Shown: in pieces, positions 25,817-46,387 of the stretch
Layout of the letters: each line of letters opens with the position of its first letter
How positions within the stretch are numbered: position 1 is the first letter of the stretch
From: Pomacea canaliculata
Taxonomy: Eukaryota; Mollusca; Gastropoda; Architaenioglossa; Ampullariidae
Assembly: GCF_003073045.1 (NCBI RefSeq)
Contig: NC_037593.1
Location: 2,409,525-2,473,524, forward strand
Length of the DNA: 64,000 bases
Direction: 5' to 3'
Position numbers and translations under genes: made by a program
The notes under the pieces: model-generated
Told to the model about the DNA's origin: nothing
Seen by the model: the letters and a program-made list of their open reading frames with translations, nothing else
Database searches by the model: none

Positions 25817-27550
25817 GGCAACGAAATGCTTAGGACTGAAATACAGTTCGACTTCAAAATAACATAGACATGTCGTGTTATCTTTATTATCTCAAGCATA
25901 TTTTTATAGAAGTGACAATCTGATAACAGCCAAAACTGTGGACAAATCGTTGCCGGTCTTGTCGTCTGATGACGGCTGCAGTTCAGTCGGTGAGACAAAA
26001 ACAATAATCGTGACCATTAATCTCTGGAGCAAGCTCACATTCATTAGTGACTCACATGGCAGAATGTCCTGTAGTGCTGAAGGAAGTCTGTCAAACCTTG
26101 ACAAACAGGAATTCCAGGGATGTAGGAACCCTGGCCGCCAGCCAGTGACCGACATTCTTCTGTCCACTGAACAGTCCTCTTGCTTCTGTACTTCATTGTT
26201 TTAACGAGCGGATAATTGCGAGGCAGAGTAAATATCATGGGAGAAATTAGTAAATGAAGACTCCTTTTGAAAAATAAATCATTTTTAGTATTGGTGCTCA
26301 GAAAAGGGGACTTTTCTGGCCAAATATTTCATTTTTGTGACTTTCATAGTTGATGTTTTTGTTAGAAAGTATGTTACTTGACCGCCGTTAATTCATCATC
26401 AGTTACACTTAGTATACACTGCTGCTAACTGCACTATACTTACAACAGACCTGCCCTGTTGTTGTTGTTGGGCTTTGTTTCATCTTAGTAATGAACCGGC
26501 TACAACACATTCAATATTTCTTCATGAAACATCGACACAAGATATCATCGGAATGCCATGTACCCTTTAGGAAAGTAGGTAAACAGTAAAAACAAAAACA
26601 CTTTTATGTAACTAGGATGGAACTTATTGAGGTGGTAAAAAAGCAAACACCTGGGAGACTTTTAAAAAGTGCTTACTAATATTTGCAAGGGAAGAAAAGA
26701 GCAATTGCCCTGTCATTGCCTTACAAAGATCCCCCAATGATGGTTCAACTTGTCCAGACTATTGCATGAAGGGAGACTCGGGTGGAGTATAAATACAAGC
26801 GACTCTCTACATTTGCCAGTCATGAGGACAGGGTAGGTGGTGTAGATAACCAAGTTTACACAGGACTTGGGGGCAAGCTGCTGGTCTGTTCACGGGTACC
26901 GCGAAGTGAAGGTAGAGGGGTACATCTGTCCATCGGCTGCCAACAGCAAAGTGAGTCGTTGTTATTGTCGTTATTTCCTTCATCTAAAGTGACAGACAAC
27001 GACCTTTCGACTAGTGTGGTATAAACTAGGTGTAGCTAGCTATGGTACTAAGCGTATGTAATTTTCCACATAATATTCCATGATAGCATGCTCTGCCTGA
27101 AGTAGTATGGAAAACATTACTTGAGAGATGGATGGTTTGACTGGTTCGCTGGCTGCTTGGCTGTTTAATGCCGTGTCAGCAGGACTCTTCATGACATCGC
27201 AAAAAAAAGGTTGAAGCTGTAGGGAAAATATGATGTGGAAAAAATACGAGACAAGATATGTAACTCACGTGTGGCCTACATTCTGACAATTATCTCCATG
27301 CACTAATATGTGGAAGGGCATAAGAACAGACAGACGAAGAGAGAAATCAATTCTAACCCCGATAACTTTTGTAAAAGATAACACCTTCCCGTGCAGTGTG
27401 TGTACAGAGTAATAGAGTGTACAACAGTGTGTATACAGATATTTATTTCCGATCCGACAATCAACCGTCTGGAGAGTTCTGTTGGTTCCTGCAGTCTGCT
27501 GTCATATCGGGGAGCAAACAAGGTTAAGAGCTCCTAGATAGCACTACATG
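25817..27550. other. Non-coding flank upstream of SULT-B
   Basis: No gene recognised. The first part, to about 26000, matches 33165-33330 in the SULT-C flank. A TATAAATA at 26788 precedes an ATG, but only four codons follow before a possible donor, so I do not call a gene. Confidence 0.45.
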
Positions 27551-27559
27551 TCCTTAGGA

Positions 27560-27790
27560 AGAATATAAATATGAATGTAGCTCAATGGCCCATTCATCTG
27601 TTCGAGGCTGGAGGGGAAGTTGGAAGGGATGGGGGATGGGGGAGGTGGGAGAGCACGTGTTGCCCTGTGAATGAGGTCAGCACACATCGGGAAGTGGGAG
27701 GGTACAGGGTACAGGGTAGTCCACTCACTGTGTGCCCGCACCCCGGACCAACCGCTAGATGTTGTTTGCTGCAGGAAGTTCCCACAAAGA
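27560..27790 (+). promoter_or_regulatory. Candidate promoter and 5' non-coding exon of SULT-B
   Basis: This block is conserved before SULT-C (33400-33612) and weakly before SULT-D (37930-38060), with a G-rich stretch and TTGCCCTGTGAATGAGGTCAG. It ends in ACAAAGA followed by GTGAGTTTTG, a plausible donor that could join the acceptor CATATTGCAG at 29127, just before the SULT-B ATG. TSS not determined. Confidence 0.4.
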
Positions 27791-28091
27791 GTGAGTTTTG
27801 TTTACAAGGTACATTAAGGCTGTATGTGTAAAAATGTGTGGTGACAGTCTAGAAGCAGGCTTACCCTTTACATCATGCAGCAACCAGAAAGAGAGATGAG
27901 ATATAGGAATGCAGTGACAGAGGAAGGCTGGCAGACACACACGCACACACAAAGACAGAAACATTTATGCAAGCAGCAGACATCATGTATCAGAGAGCTG
28001 TGTACCAATATACTCCACCATCAGGTGGATGTGGGTCAGTCTAACCGCTAGGTCAGGGTCACGACGGTCAGCGGCTTTTCTAAATGTCTTA

Positions 28092-28185
28092 TGGAGAGAA
28101 AGAAATGTGTGTGAGAGAGAGAGAGAGCGAGAGTGTGTGTGAGTGACAGAGTATGTGTGTGAGAGAGAGTGTGAGAAAGAGGGAG
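28092..28185. repeat. GAGA/GTGT simple repeat
   Basis: Mixed GAGAGA and GTGTGT runs in the presumed first intron of SULT-B. A shorter GTGT run occupies the matching place upstream of SULT-C, about 33670-33720. Confidence 0.75.
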
Positions 28186-29140
28186 AGCCCCGTTGCTAAC
28201 AAGTGCAGATGCACTCCAGTACCAGCTAAAAGAAGCTGCCAAGTTACAAACTGTGTATTTAAATCTTTTAACCTTATAAACACTCAGAAAGTAAATAAGT
28301 GCCAAATGGCAGTAGTATCTGAATGACCCCAATGCCAGTCCAATGTGTACTTTGTGTTCAAAACAAATCCTTATCCAAACTTTTCACATCCGATTTTAGC
28401 GCACTTTTTTTATCAAAAGTCGCGAGGTTCATCCATCAAATGAGGTCTTCTTCTCGCCCCTAGATGATGAAATTTCCTATTTTTAGATTATTTACTCTCA
28501 CGCGAGGGAACGAAACCGAAAGTGGAGTAACGGCTATGACCAACTTTCAATATCCAGTCATAAAACAAATCACACTATTTGAAATACAAACAAGAAATAC
28601 TATGTGTGTGTATATAGTGATGTTCTAAATGCAATAACAAAATTGTAGTTTGTTGGAAAGGGTGGGGATGCTTACAAGGCTACGACACGACCAGAGCAGC
28701 ATTGACCAGTATAATTAATATACCGCTTCTAAATCATTTTCTTATACCGTAAATTTCGGTCTATTTAGCGAACCTGCTTATCAGCATCATTCACTAATTT
28801 TTGTTAAATCTTAAATTTTTTCCACAAATACGCCGAACTAGTTTATAAGCTGTAGATATAAACATGACAGCGTCATCGTAGGCATTTTGTCTCGTGTTCG
28901 GCATGACGAGGGTGTGTGCTTCAGCAACAGATGCTTCGATTGTTTGAGGCTTTGGTTTTAAAATACGAGCACTGTAACAACCTAAACAGTTAATCTTGCA
29001 TGGCATGTTGAGAACAAAGATGAGGTGTACAGTGTACTGACAGTTATTTTTAGTGTCAGATGTGTTCGCACGTGTTCTGTGCATATTTATTCTCATCTGC
29101 CTGAGAAGTGAGTTCGCCATATTGCAGATAAACAGTAAAC

Positions 29141-32018
<2,878 letters not shown>

Positions 32019-32085
32019 CGAGTGTCTATTATATGGCTGTCACCTGGTTTGACTTCGAATCAAATTAAGCTATTTTTTTTTAGTG

Positions 32086-32130
32086 CCAGCCAGCCAGCCA
32101 GCAGCCAGCCAGCCAGCCAGCCAGCCAGCC
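32086..32130. repeat. GCCA tetranucleotide repeat after SULT-B
   Basis: About ten GCCA/GCCAGC units. The matching place after SULT-A (about 10675-10697) has short GTCT repeats, so this microsatellite changed after duplication. Confidence 0.85.
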
Positions 32131-32436
32131 TTTATCCCATATGTCGCGTGTTTCTTTAAAAAATAAAATGTAAATTCTACATCATTTTTCATTCGTTTCC
32201 AGTATTTCTGTGTGTGCTCGAGCGATTGCCTGTTTATTAACTGTGGACAGTCAGTCAGCACCGTGTCAAAGGCGTTATTACAGAGAGAAAGGGTTAACTA
32301 GATAAGAACAGTGATTACAAGGCGACCGTAACAGGAATGAGAGAAGAGAGGAGAGCGAGATAAAAGTTCTCCAGACGAAGTTAGAAACGAACATGTCCTA
32401 GACCTAGATTATTTTTTGGGGGGTTATATGGTGCAC

Positions 32437-32887
32437 ACTCTTGCCAAGGAAGGATCCAAAAAAGAGCAGCAAGACAGGTCCACCACCTACAGCGAAGTCA
32501 AATCCATCATCAAGGCCAAACAGCACAACAAGTGGCTGCAGCAGCACCCACGTTTCAACCGAAACGACCCATACTACCTGCTTACAAGAGCTGAGCAGGT
32601 CATTATTTTCAGGCTGAGGACAGGCCACAACCGTCTCAATTACCACCTTTACACCAAGCTCCGAATCGGCCAGACAGACCAGTGCCCGTGCCAGACAGGC
32701 AGTCAGACAACAGCACATCTACTGCAAGAATGTCCCATGCACGAAGAACTCAGGCACCGCATTTGGACTGATGAGACGCCAGTATTGAGGAAGCTACACG
32801 GCAGCCTGGAGGACCTGCGGCGCACAGCATCATTTGTGCAGGAGGCAGGCGTGTCCATTTGAGTGATCGACGAAGAAGAAGAAGAAG
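32437..32887 (+). mobile_element. Young 5'-truncated non-LTR retrotransposon with target duplication
   Basis: The 451-base insert is flanked by identical ATATGGTGCAC at 32426-32436 and 32888-32898. It ends in a GAAGAAGAAGAAGAA tail. It carries an uninterrupted frame that runs through LRTGHNRLNYHLY, a CPCQTGSQTTAHLLQECP zinc-knuckle-like segment and ends QEAGVSI. That is the C-terminus of LINE ORF2 proteins, following the RNase H region. The paralogous position at about 10344 is an intact empty site, so the insertion is later than the SULT-A/B duplication. Confidence 0.88.
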
Positions 32888-33399
32888 ATATGGTGCACTC
32901 CTCCTTCCTTGAGACAGAAACGAGAATACCACAATGTTGAGAGAAAGAGAGAGAAGGACTCAGATGAAAAAGTCAAAATTTGGGAGATGAGGAAAAGGGA
33001 AAAATCTGCAGAAGATTGACAATATTTACTGTATGTTTTTAAGGGTTAGATACTTCATATGATGATACTAATAATAATTTTACATATATTTTAAAATAGG
33101 ATATGGAGTACATAACCAAAATTAAAATATAAAATGTTTCTCTCTTTATTTATTTTTATTTATTGCACAAACAAATATTTAGGACTGAAACACGCTTAGA
33201 CTTCAAACTAACAAAAACGTTGATGTCCTTCCTGTTATCTCTATTATCTTAAGTACAGCTTTGACATCAGTGATGATATGATAAGAACCACAACTGTGGA
33301 CTAATCGTCGTTGGTTTTGTCGTCTGCTGGCGGCTAAAGTTCAATCGGCGAGTAAACAAACAAAATGTCAGCCTCCAAAACCCATCCGTTAATTAATTA

Positions 33400-33612
33400 T
33401 CCGCCAGCAAAGTGCGCCATTCGCTTGTTGATCGCAGGTATAAGGTAGCGGGTAATTATCCTGGGGAGGCTGGAGAGGAGAGTGTGACGAGGGAGATCAC
33501 GTGTCGCCCTATGAATGACGTCAGCAGACACAAACTGTGGTGTGTGCTGTAGGTCAGTAAGTGTGTCGCTGAGCCAGCTCGACCTGCTTGCTGTTGGCAG
33601 CTCCGACAAACA
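33400..33612 (+). promoter_or_regulatory. Candidate promoter and 5' non-coding exon of SULT-C
   Basis: Homologous to the block at 27560-27790. It contains ATGACGTCAG, a near-perfect CRE, near 33515, and ends in CCGACAAACA followed by GTGAGTTTCG. The next coding exon acceptor would be TCATTTTGCAG at 35176. Confidence 0.4.
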
Positions 33613-33619
33613 GTGAGTT

Positions 33620-35175
33620 TCGGTTATAAGATACATTGTCGATCATTGTAAATAATTCAGTGTTCAAATGTGTGCGTGCGTGTGTGTATTAGAGTGTTTT
33701 AGAGTGTGTGTGTGTGACTGTGTATATGAGAAAGGGAGCCGATGTTGACGGGTGCAGATGTACTCTAAGAACCAACTACAGAGGCTGTCAGCCTCTTTCA
33801 CTGCAATCGGATGTTTTTGAATATTTACAACCAATAATCTCTAATAAAGACAACCAACTGTTTACACCGTTTTAAAAAGCATTTTTCAACATTTGCGTGG
33901 TGTGACTTTTAAGAATTAGAGGTTTTGTTTTCGTCTACTAAATCAAAATGAAAGTTTGTAGCTGTACGGGACAGAGAGAAAACCGGGAAAGTGGGTCAAT
34001 AGTGCGAAAGTTCTCTAAAAATTATTTCTACCTTATCTGCAGACATATAGTGCCAAAACACATATACTTTATTAGAATAAACATTATGCTTTATATATTA
34101 CTTACTATTTTCTTGTAATTCGCATTTGTTTGAGAACATATCCATGTCGAATTGAGTAACACCCAACTAATGTAAAAGGACACCTGGTCGACTAGAACTT
34201 GACTACTTTCACACATGACATAGTACCTGACTGGTTGACGTTTTCAGCGGTTAAGGGGAAGTAATCCATGCTACACGAAATCATGGATTACCAAGAGTTT
34301 TTTCCCTTGTTTTTTTATTCATTTTAGCATATCGCGATGCTGTACGACACTACAATATTAGGACACCTTCACACGACCGCCAACTACGTGTAGAGAGGAG
34401 TTTTTTCTTTTAACCCTTTGTGCCACACGCAAGTAGTAAACAAGAGCCGGAAGGCAGTATTTTCTAAGTGATACCCGTGTGCACAAATCGCTATTCAAAT
34501 TGTTCACATTCGATTTTAGTGTACCTTGGTATCAAAGGTCGCCAGGTTCGTTAATCAAATTAGACATTATATTCTCTCCTAGTTAATGACACTGGCTATT
34601 TTTAGATCATCTACTGTCACACGTTGGAATGAAACGTTAAAGTGAAGCAGCGACTAACTACAGCAATGGCCGGCATTGGATATCCAGTCATAAAACAAAT
34701 CACGCTACTTAAAAAATAGAAAATACTGCTTACATATTGATGTACTAAACTCAATACCAAAATTGTACACCTTGTTAGAAAGTGAGAGAATTGTCACAGG
34801 ACTACCTCACAGCAACTCGCCCAAGTTGGAATGCCCAGAACTTGCCGAGAGAACCACAGAGATCCTTGCCAGACAATATACATTTTACTGTAATAACTAA
34901 TATACTGCATCTCAATAAATTTTTATTTTAGCACTTTTGTAACCAGCAAATTCACAAATTAATTTTTTATTTGAAAACTTATTGCAATTCTTAAACTTAA
35001 AATTCAGTTTGACAAATACAAAGCAAGGAAAGAGTTTGCCAACTGTAATAATGAGAAAAGAACATACTAAAGCCTATATGGCATGGATGAGAGCGAAGAT
35101 GAAGTGACAATTAATTTAGTGTCGGATGTTTGCGCATGCTTTATGCATATTTAGAAAGTAGTCTGTCATTTTGCA
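33620..35175. other. Presumed first intron of SULT-C
   Basis: Non-coding. 34490-34760 matches 28360-28640 of the SULT-B intron, around ATATCCAGTCATAAAACAAA. This supports a common long first intron of about 1.3-1.6 kb. Confidence 0.5.
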
Positions 35176-35189
35176 GATAAAGAGTAAAC

Positions 35190-37388
<2,199 letters not shown>

Positions 37389-37437
37389 CTGGCCTCCACT
37401 CAACCACAGTCTGTCTACAGCGGCCTCACAACGAGGC

Positions 37438-37550
37438 TACAGTGATGTCACGTGTTCTCATCAGTCAAGTGATGTCACATGTTCTCATCAGTGAAGTGAT
37501 GTCACGTGTTCTCATCAGTGAAGTGATGTCACGTGTTCTCATCATCAACT
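37438..37550. repeat. 27-bp tandem repeat in the SULT-C 3' UTR
   Basis: Four copies of TGATGTCACGTGTTCTCATC plus AGTGAAG. Each unit contains TGATGTCA next to CACGTG, a CRE-like site overlapping an E-box. The other SULT 3' flanks hold a related single TCAGATGTTGTCATGGACAC segment and no array. Confidence 0.8.
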
Positions 37551-37734
37551 GTCTTCAACATCACAGAAAATGTGAGAACATTTCATGTCTACAACTGTAG
37601 AACTGTCCAGGTTGTCGACAGTCGCCTGCTCATCACCAAGGTGCCTACAAGCAAAGGACTGAAAAAAACATGTTTCGTCATGGCTGACATTTTTCTTTGT
37701 ACAGAGCTTTTATTTTCAGTTGAACAAGTCCTGG

Positions 37735-37740
37735 AATAAA
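37735..37740 (+). terminator. Polyadenylation signal of SULT-C
   Basis: AATAAA followed by an A-rich stretch, about 350 bases after the stop codon. Confidence 0.55.
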
Positions 37741-37929
37741 AAAAAATGTAATTTTGATCATCAAGTTCTTTTCTCTGTTTCTTGGTTTTAATTGAGTTAA
37801 TACAAGTCAGTGAACTCTGGTAGTGATGACCATTGTGACGATAGTGCGAAGTTTGAGAGTGACAGAAGCAAGATAAAGGCCGCCAAAGGCTTGTGACATG
37901 TGAACAGTGAACGGTTAGGTGTGGAACAA

Positions 37930-39700
37930 AAGGGTATGAATGTTGCTCTGTGGCCTGACCCCTTTAGCGGGAATTGGAGGAGAGGGGAGGAGCTCTGTGG
38001 GTGTACAAGGGGATGGGGATGAGGGAACGGGTTGCCCTGTGTTAGAGGTCAGTGTGCTTCGAAAAGCTTGCAATCATTAACATTAACACGAAAATTCCTT
38101 TCTCATCCGGCCCTGAACTACATAAACCACACGACTATATCGACTGAGGTACAAAAATAAGAAACAAATATACACATTTGTTCTTGTCTAAATTATAAAA
38201 AAAAACACGGATGAAGGGATTTATCCATAGCTTTGTCTATACGTGGGTAAAGCTATAGTTTGAACTATGTATAGAGAACACAAAACACAATTCCAATCAT
38301 CCTCATTTTCCGAAAATGCTTAAACTTGTTGATGGGACACAATGTAAACTGTACGAGTCTTGCAATGTAACATTTTTGTGATACAGATACAATAACCACA
38401 GAAATCACAGTTTGTTCTCGTGACAAATTAGTTTCAATATTTGGGTGTCCTTCACCTTGGTATTAAAATTATTGCCCAAATGTTATTAAGTCTTTTATTC
38501 TTTATTCTTTTACTAAAGAAAGAAAGACTCATACTTCTGTAACATACGTGTAACAGATACACTTTTTAATATTTGCTATCCTTGGAATTAAGGTCAGGGA
38601 TAGACAGCTCAGAAGATGTAGACCACACGAGGTCATGACCTGTCCATCAATCAGCACCGTCAGCAACTGTCACACCCACCGCAGCCATAAGTGTCGAATA
38701 ACATGTTTATATTAACAGTCAAGTAAACTAACCACCAGGCTATCAATGCCACCTCAATGATAAGAATTATAAAAACCACTATTTAAATGATAAATTAGTT
38801 TGGAAATTATTAAGACATTAAAAATTTATTTTAAACCTTTCTTCTCTGAGAATGCATAAAGTATGTTCGATGTTTGTAAATATAACAAATATCTCGGTGT
38901 ACTGTGCACAGAGACAAGACAAAAAACCTCAGAAATTCGCGAAAATCATTACGAGAAACCCCGAGATTTGAACGCGTCGACGAAAAACAGCGAGATGTAG
39001 CAATTGTTTGACGAGAAACAGCGAGATTTGGCAATTGTTCGACGAGAAACTAAGCGTTGGTCTCGGCAGACAGAAGGCAGTCCACCTCTACATGTCCGTG
39101 GGTTTCACGGCCTTATAACAGGAGGGAACAGAAAGAATAACAGTTTGCTTTCAAGGTATTTATGATGTGGACTATGACAGAAATCTAGGAGTTGTATTTA
39201 TATTTATATATTAGATAAATTATTTATATTTATATTCATATTTTATATTATATGCATACAGTGTACCTTGTCATTTGACCTGCTCCGTGCCCGAGAATTT
39301 CTGTCCTATTTTGTAAGAAATTCTGTGTCGGTTGTCTGTAATTAGTCACCGAGTATTCCACGGACCACAAGAGTGAAATGAGGAACAGCTTCACATTATG
39401 AAGGCTCACGACCCACGTGACATATTGCTATGCACGTCACGACATACACCTTGAAATCAGAAAACTCTCATCCAAACCTCGCCCTACTCTATTTCTAGCT
39501 CAAGTTTTAAATATGTATGAATAATTTAACCACGGACTAAAACAATAGGAACAAATGTAACTGAAATGGCTTTGATGACAGCAAAGGTTTATCTAGCAAA
39601 GGGGAGTCACTCTCCTGCGAGCGTCTCACCAGTGCAGTTGCATGTTGTATGTGTGTTGAGTCTGGTCTGCCAGATATCTATTTACATTTCTTTTTGCTAG
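37930..39700. other. SULT-D upstream region
   Basis: 37930-38060 weakly matches the promoter blocks of SULT-B and -C (GGAGGAGAGGGGAGG and TTGCCCTGTG followed by GAGGTCAG). The rest is A+T-rich with no gene seen. The acceptor TTTCTTTTTGCTAG lies seven bases before the SULT-D ATG. Confidence 0.4.
38941..39060. repeat. Degenerate 33-35-bp tandem repeat
   Basis: Three to four units resembling CGACGAGAAACAGCGAGATT followed by TGGCAATTGTT. Upstream of SULT-D only. Confidence 0.7.
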
Positions 39701-39706
39701 TAAATC

Positions 39707-42506
<2,800 letters not shown>

Positions 42507-42593
42507 CGAGTGTCTGATATTGTCACTTATGTGCCAAGCCTGTTTCCAGTGACATCAGATGTTGTCATGGACACCATCTGAGTACACGTTTTG

Positions 42594-44400
42594 TTCTGGA
42601 ACATTTTTCTGTATGTGTTACTTATTGTGTGTCACCCCGGACCTCAAAATATCTCTGTGACAATATTGACGCAGTGCCACAGGGTATATACCGTGTAAGA
42701 GAAGAAAGGGACAAAACCACAGCTGTCTGCAGTTCTCTATGTTTACCTCCCCTCCACCATCAATCGGAGTCGCCCTCTTCTTCCTTTCCCTTTCATCTGA
42801 CCTGGTCTGCAGCGAACAAATGTGATCCCAGATCGCCGGGATAAAACATTTTGTAGTCTAAAGGAATTAAAATTGTCTGGGTTCATAGCCGAAATGGTTC
42901 TGACAGATGGAATGGCGAAAATAATGACCGTGAATAGATGTAAAATGTAAATAATCCTTTTATCAGTCAGTAGCCTTGTAACCTGAAGGTGTGTGCTCTG
43001 AAAAGGCTCAACATGTGTAGGGTTGGGTGATGACAGGGAGTTTTCCAGTCAGTGACTGAGCGAAGCTGAATCCAGAGGATGTAGGAAGTAAGCTACAAGA
43101 CACTCTTACGGATATCGCAGGGAGAAGGGAGAAAACTTTGTGGTAGGCAATGAGAATTTTTTTTATTATTATTATTTAAACGCATTCCTGCTTACTGAAA
43201 TAGGCTAAAAGATCAAGATTGTCGTAAAAATGTGTCAGTGTCGTATGAAAAGACTTTGTTCAAAGGTGACAAACATTGAGTTTTTGTAAACTTTTATCGG
43301 TGTGTGTAGAGGGTGTTGTATAGAGGGTTGGTGTGTATAGAGGGTGTGTGTGTGTAAAAGCCGGTATAGAGTGTCATGGCCCAGTGACAATAATGACAGA
43401 AACGTAAAGTGGTTTATCGTATCAAAGGTCTAAGCAAGTCCTTTACTCTTTACCTCCCCTGATAAATTAGGTTCGCATGTCTTCTATTGCAGAAAATTTC
43501 CAGCAACAGGTCTGAGAAGACCTTCCGCCCATCGCACTAACCTCCAGGGGCAGCACAATATGTAATTTACATTGTATATCTGGCCTCTGATGTTTTAGTA
43601 AAAATCAGTGTAAGATACCATTTTCAAAAATCTGTGTGAATAACCGTCTCTCGTTATTGAAATACAAACACCATCAGCCACAGTCAGTATCGTGACCTCA
43701 CCTTTGAAAGACTGCACTTGTTTACACTAAACACTTACTTGTTTATACTAAACATCCACTTGTTTACACTAAACAGCAAATTGTTTACACTAAACATCGC
43801 AAGACACGCTCACAGCATGAGAGAGTGTGGATGCTGTAACATCTACCACAGTATTACTACAGGCTTCCTCATAAACACAACAAACATTGAGCTTAAAATT
43901 CAAGGGAAGAAACTGCGAAGAAGACGACAACTGCACCACAGGGCGAGTGCGATGTGCCGGGGTGAAGTGGGGTGGAGTAATGTGGGGGAATAGTCAGCGG
44001 ATGTAGAAATATTTTAACCTCTGAAAGCCGTGAGTGGAATGTAGTGCAGCTGACCTAGAGATAGATGTTTGCACAGGCCTGAAACATCTGTCACCTTGTC
44101 GTGGGTACAGCTAAGTGCAGACAGAAGGTTTGGCTGTCAACCAGATTGGACTTCGCAGTAAATGGACTGACTGACCGACCGACGAATGACAGACAGACAG
44201 GCTGACTGACAGACTGACACCAATCATTCATGGCTAATGAGAAAGCGTGATTTCTTAAAAAGTAGAATTTTCAGTCGTTTCCAGTATTTGTGTGTGAGAA
44301 ATGTGTGATTGCTTATTGCTTGATTGAATGTCAGTCAGTAAATACTGTGTCACCACAGCAGGCGTTATTAAGGCAACAAAGGGTTAAAGTAGTAAGAGCT
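42594..44400. repeat. Duplicon, right copy (partner 22.87-24.86 kb)
   Basis: Lies directly after the SULT-D 3' UTR. The same order of landmarks as 22.9-24.9 kb is kept: GTGAGAGAAGAAAGGGACAA-like segment, short TGTGTGTAGAGG array, four-unit 21-bp minisatellite, GACTGACTGACCGACCGACG. No gene. Confidence 0.75.
43715..43800. repeat. 21-bp minisatellite, four copies
   Basis: Contracted or ancestral counterpart of the ten-unit array at 24188-24405. Confidence 0.85.
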
Positions 44401-44497
44401 TTGAAAGGTTGTAACTGGATAAAAAAAAGAATTCAATAAGTTTGAGTTATGTAGAAAAGATATAAAAAACATATATTTTCTTGAAATATACTTAAAA

Positions 44498-45000
44498 TAT
44501 AAGGCTCAACAGCTTCTCTTCCTTCTCCGTAAGCTGAAGTCTTCTCTGTCTCCCACCAATTTCTTCAGCTTTTCTACAGATCGCACATAGCATACTGTCC
44601 TCGTTTATTTGTTTCTACAACAGTTTGTCGGTGAAGGACAAGAGCAGCCTACATCGTGTGGTGTCCACCTGCTCCAAAGTCATCTGATCAACTCAGAGTT
44701 ATCTTCAGACTCTGTACAATAGACGGACTCTTCTGAAGGTGTCTGCCATTCTTGGTGATGACAGGCATGCTCTGTCGACAGAACTTGTCAGACTCCCGTC
44801 CGGCCGCCGATGTTGTGTGTCTGCATGCAGGACAAACAGACTGCGGCTGTCTTTTGTTGTTTCAGCCGTGCGACATTTGATTGTTGTGAATGAGACATGA
44901 ATAGTTTTGTGCGTGCAATTGTGTATGAATTGCATTTTTTTTTGTTCGAGTTGCACCAGAATTGCCCTCTAGGACAAATAAAGTTTTATCTTATCTTATC
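44498..45000 (+). mobile_element. LINE 3' end (L2/Rex1-like) with TTATC tail
   Basis: The segment starts KAQQLLFLLRKLKSS in translation. Further on it reads RLPSGRRCCVSACRTNRLRL, the PSGRR...RT.R..SF motif near the C-terminus of L2/Rex1-type ORF2. It ends GGACAAATAAAGTTT followed by TTATC repeats. It is 5'-truncated and joins a block otherwise seen at 2960-3110 and 56940-57080. Confidence 0.8.
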
Positions 45001-45003
45001 CCC

Positions 45004-45889
45004 TTTCTCTCACGTACTTGTATGTATGTATATGTACAAACAGACTCTCTTCCTCCCTCAATAACAAACAAGAAATACTCAGCAAGGCGACAGTTACACT
45101 TGCTTTTAGTGGCTTTGTAATAGGTAATGAGGGCTTAGTGGTAATTGTCTTTACTTCAGACTAATAAGAAGTGAGTGCAATGTCTTTGAGTAAACACTTA
45201 CAAGTACTGTCTACGTAAATAATGAATCTGTTTCTGTTCGTCAGTCGGTTCTTAAGTAAGTAAACAACAACAACAAGAACAACAACAACAACAACAAAAT
45301 TATCTGTATGTATGGACCAGATGTACCTGTGAGATAGTTTTAAAAACAAACCTCATTAGTCTAATTAGTGGACAGCCTTAAGAAGCTAGTCTTCCGCCTT
45401 TTCACAAAGGGTCAACAACTTTAGACAAGAAGTAAACGAATGAATTCCTCGAGTCCATGACCCTGAGGCGCGTGCACCGTCTTGTAGTCAGGTCTACGTG
45501 TTCACGTGTCTGTGTTGACAAGTTGTGTTTGGTGGTCACGAGGTCTTGTTTTGTCACACGATATCACCTTGTGTGAGTGAACTGAAGTCTCTGACAATAC
45601 AGTTCATCGTGTCAAGGCCGCTGTAATACAGGTTCTCACCAGACATTATGTGTGTGTTATGTATGGTAAGCTAGACAGGATTGGTTGTTACATATCAAAC
45701 GACTTGTTTTTCAAGCTCCCTCCACCCTACAGCCTCCACACAGGCTAGACACAATGTCGGTTTTATTTTCTCGGAAAATGTCGCGACGCCCTCGCTCTCT
45801 CCTCTTAAAGTTCACTCGGGGAGTGAGTCTCACACAAGCCTGCGAGTCGTTATATTATGTTGATGATGATGATGATGATGACGATGTGT

Positions 45890-45921
<32 letters not shown>

Positions 45922-45935
45922 TTGTTGTTGTTTTT

Positions 45936-45994
<59 letters not shown>

Positions 45995-46300
45995 AAGACT
46001 GTCTGGGCGGACACGTGTAAAATAAGTTCCTGACTCTGCTGCTATCTACATACCTGTGTGTCATGACAGTCATGTCAACATTCACTGACTTCAGACAGAA
46101 TGGATGACGTGAGTGGCTCGCCGTTGAACTAACTCACTGACGAACACACTGACAAACAGAAACATATTCATTATTTACGTAGACAGTAGTTGTGAGTGTT
46201 TACTCAAACACATTGCACTCACCTCTCATTACTCTGACGTAATGTCAATTACCAGTAAGCTCTAATTACCTAATAAACCGCTAAAAGTACGAGTAACTGT
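45004..46300. mobile_element. Long-inverted-repeat element, copy III (short interior)
   Basis: The left arm matches 7630-8100 and the right arm matches 9390-10020, with less interior than copies I and II. The junction near 45015-45040 preserves the uninterrupted target of the LTR element that entered copy I. Contains a long GTT/GCT microsatellite. Confidence 0.6.
45858..45994. repeat. GAT/GTT/GCT trinucleotide microsatellite
   Basis: GATGATGAT followed by mixed GTT and GCT units and then a pure GTT run of about 17 units. Confidence 0.9.
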
Positions 46301-46387
46301 CGCCTTGCTGAGTATTCCTTGTTTGAGAAATAGAGTTGATGGGGCCGACGTTAAAAATATTGAAGTGATAATATTAATTTTGTTCAG

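Noticed and set aside
26788-26830. TATAAATA followed by an ATG and possible donor
   Set aside because: Only four codons precede the possible donor and the arrangement is not conserved in the SULT-C or SULT-D flanks.
45685-45996. Frame ending in poly-Leu/poly-Cys
   Set aside because: It is a translation of the GTT/GCT microsatellite in a long-inverted-repeat arm.
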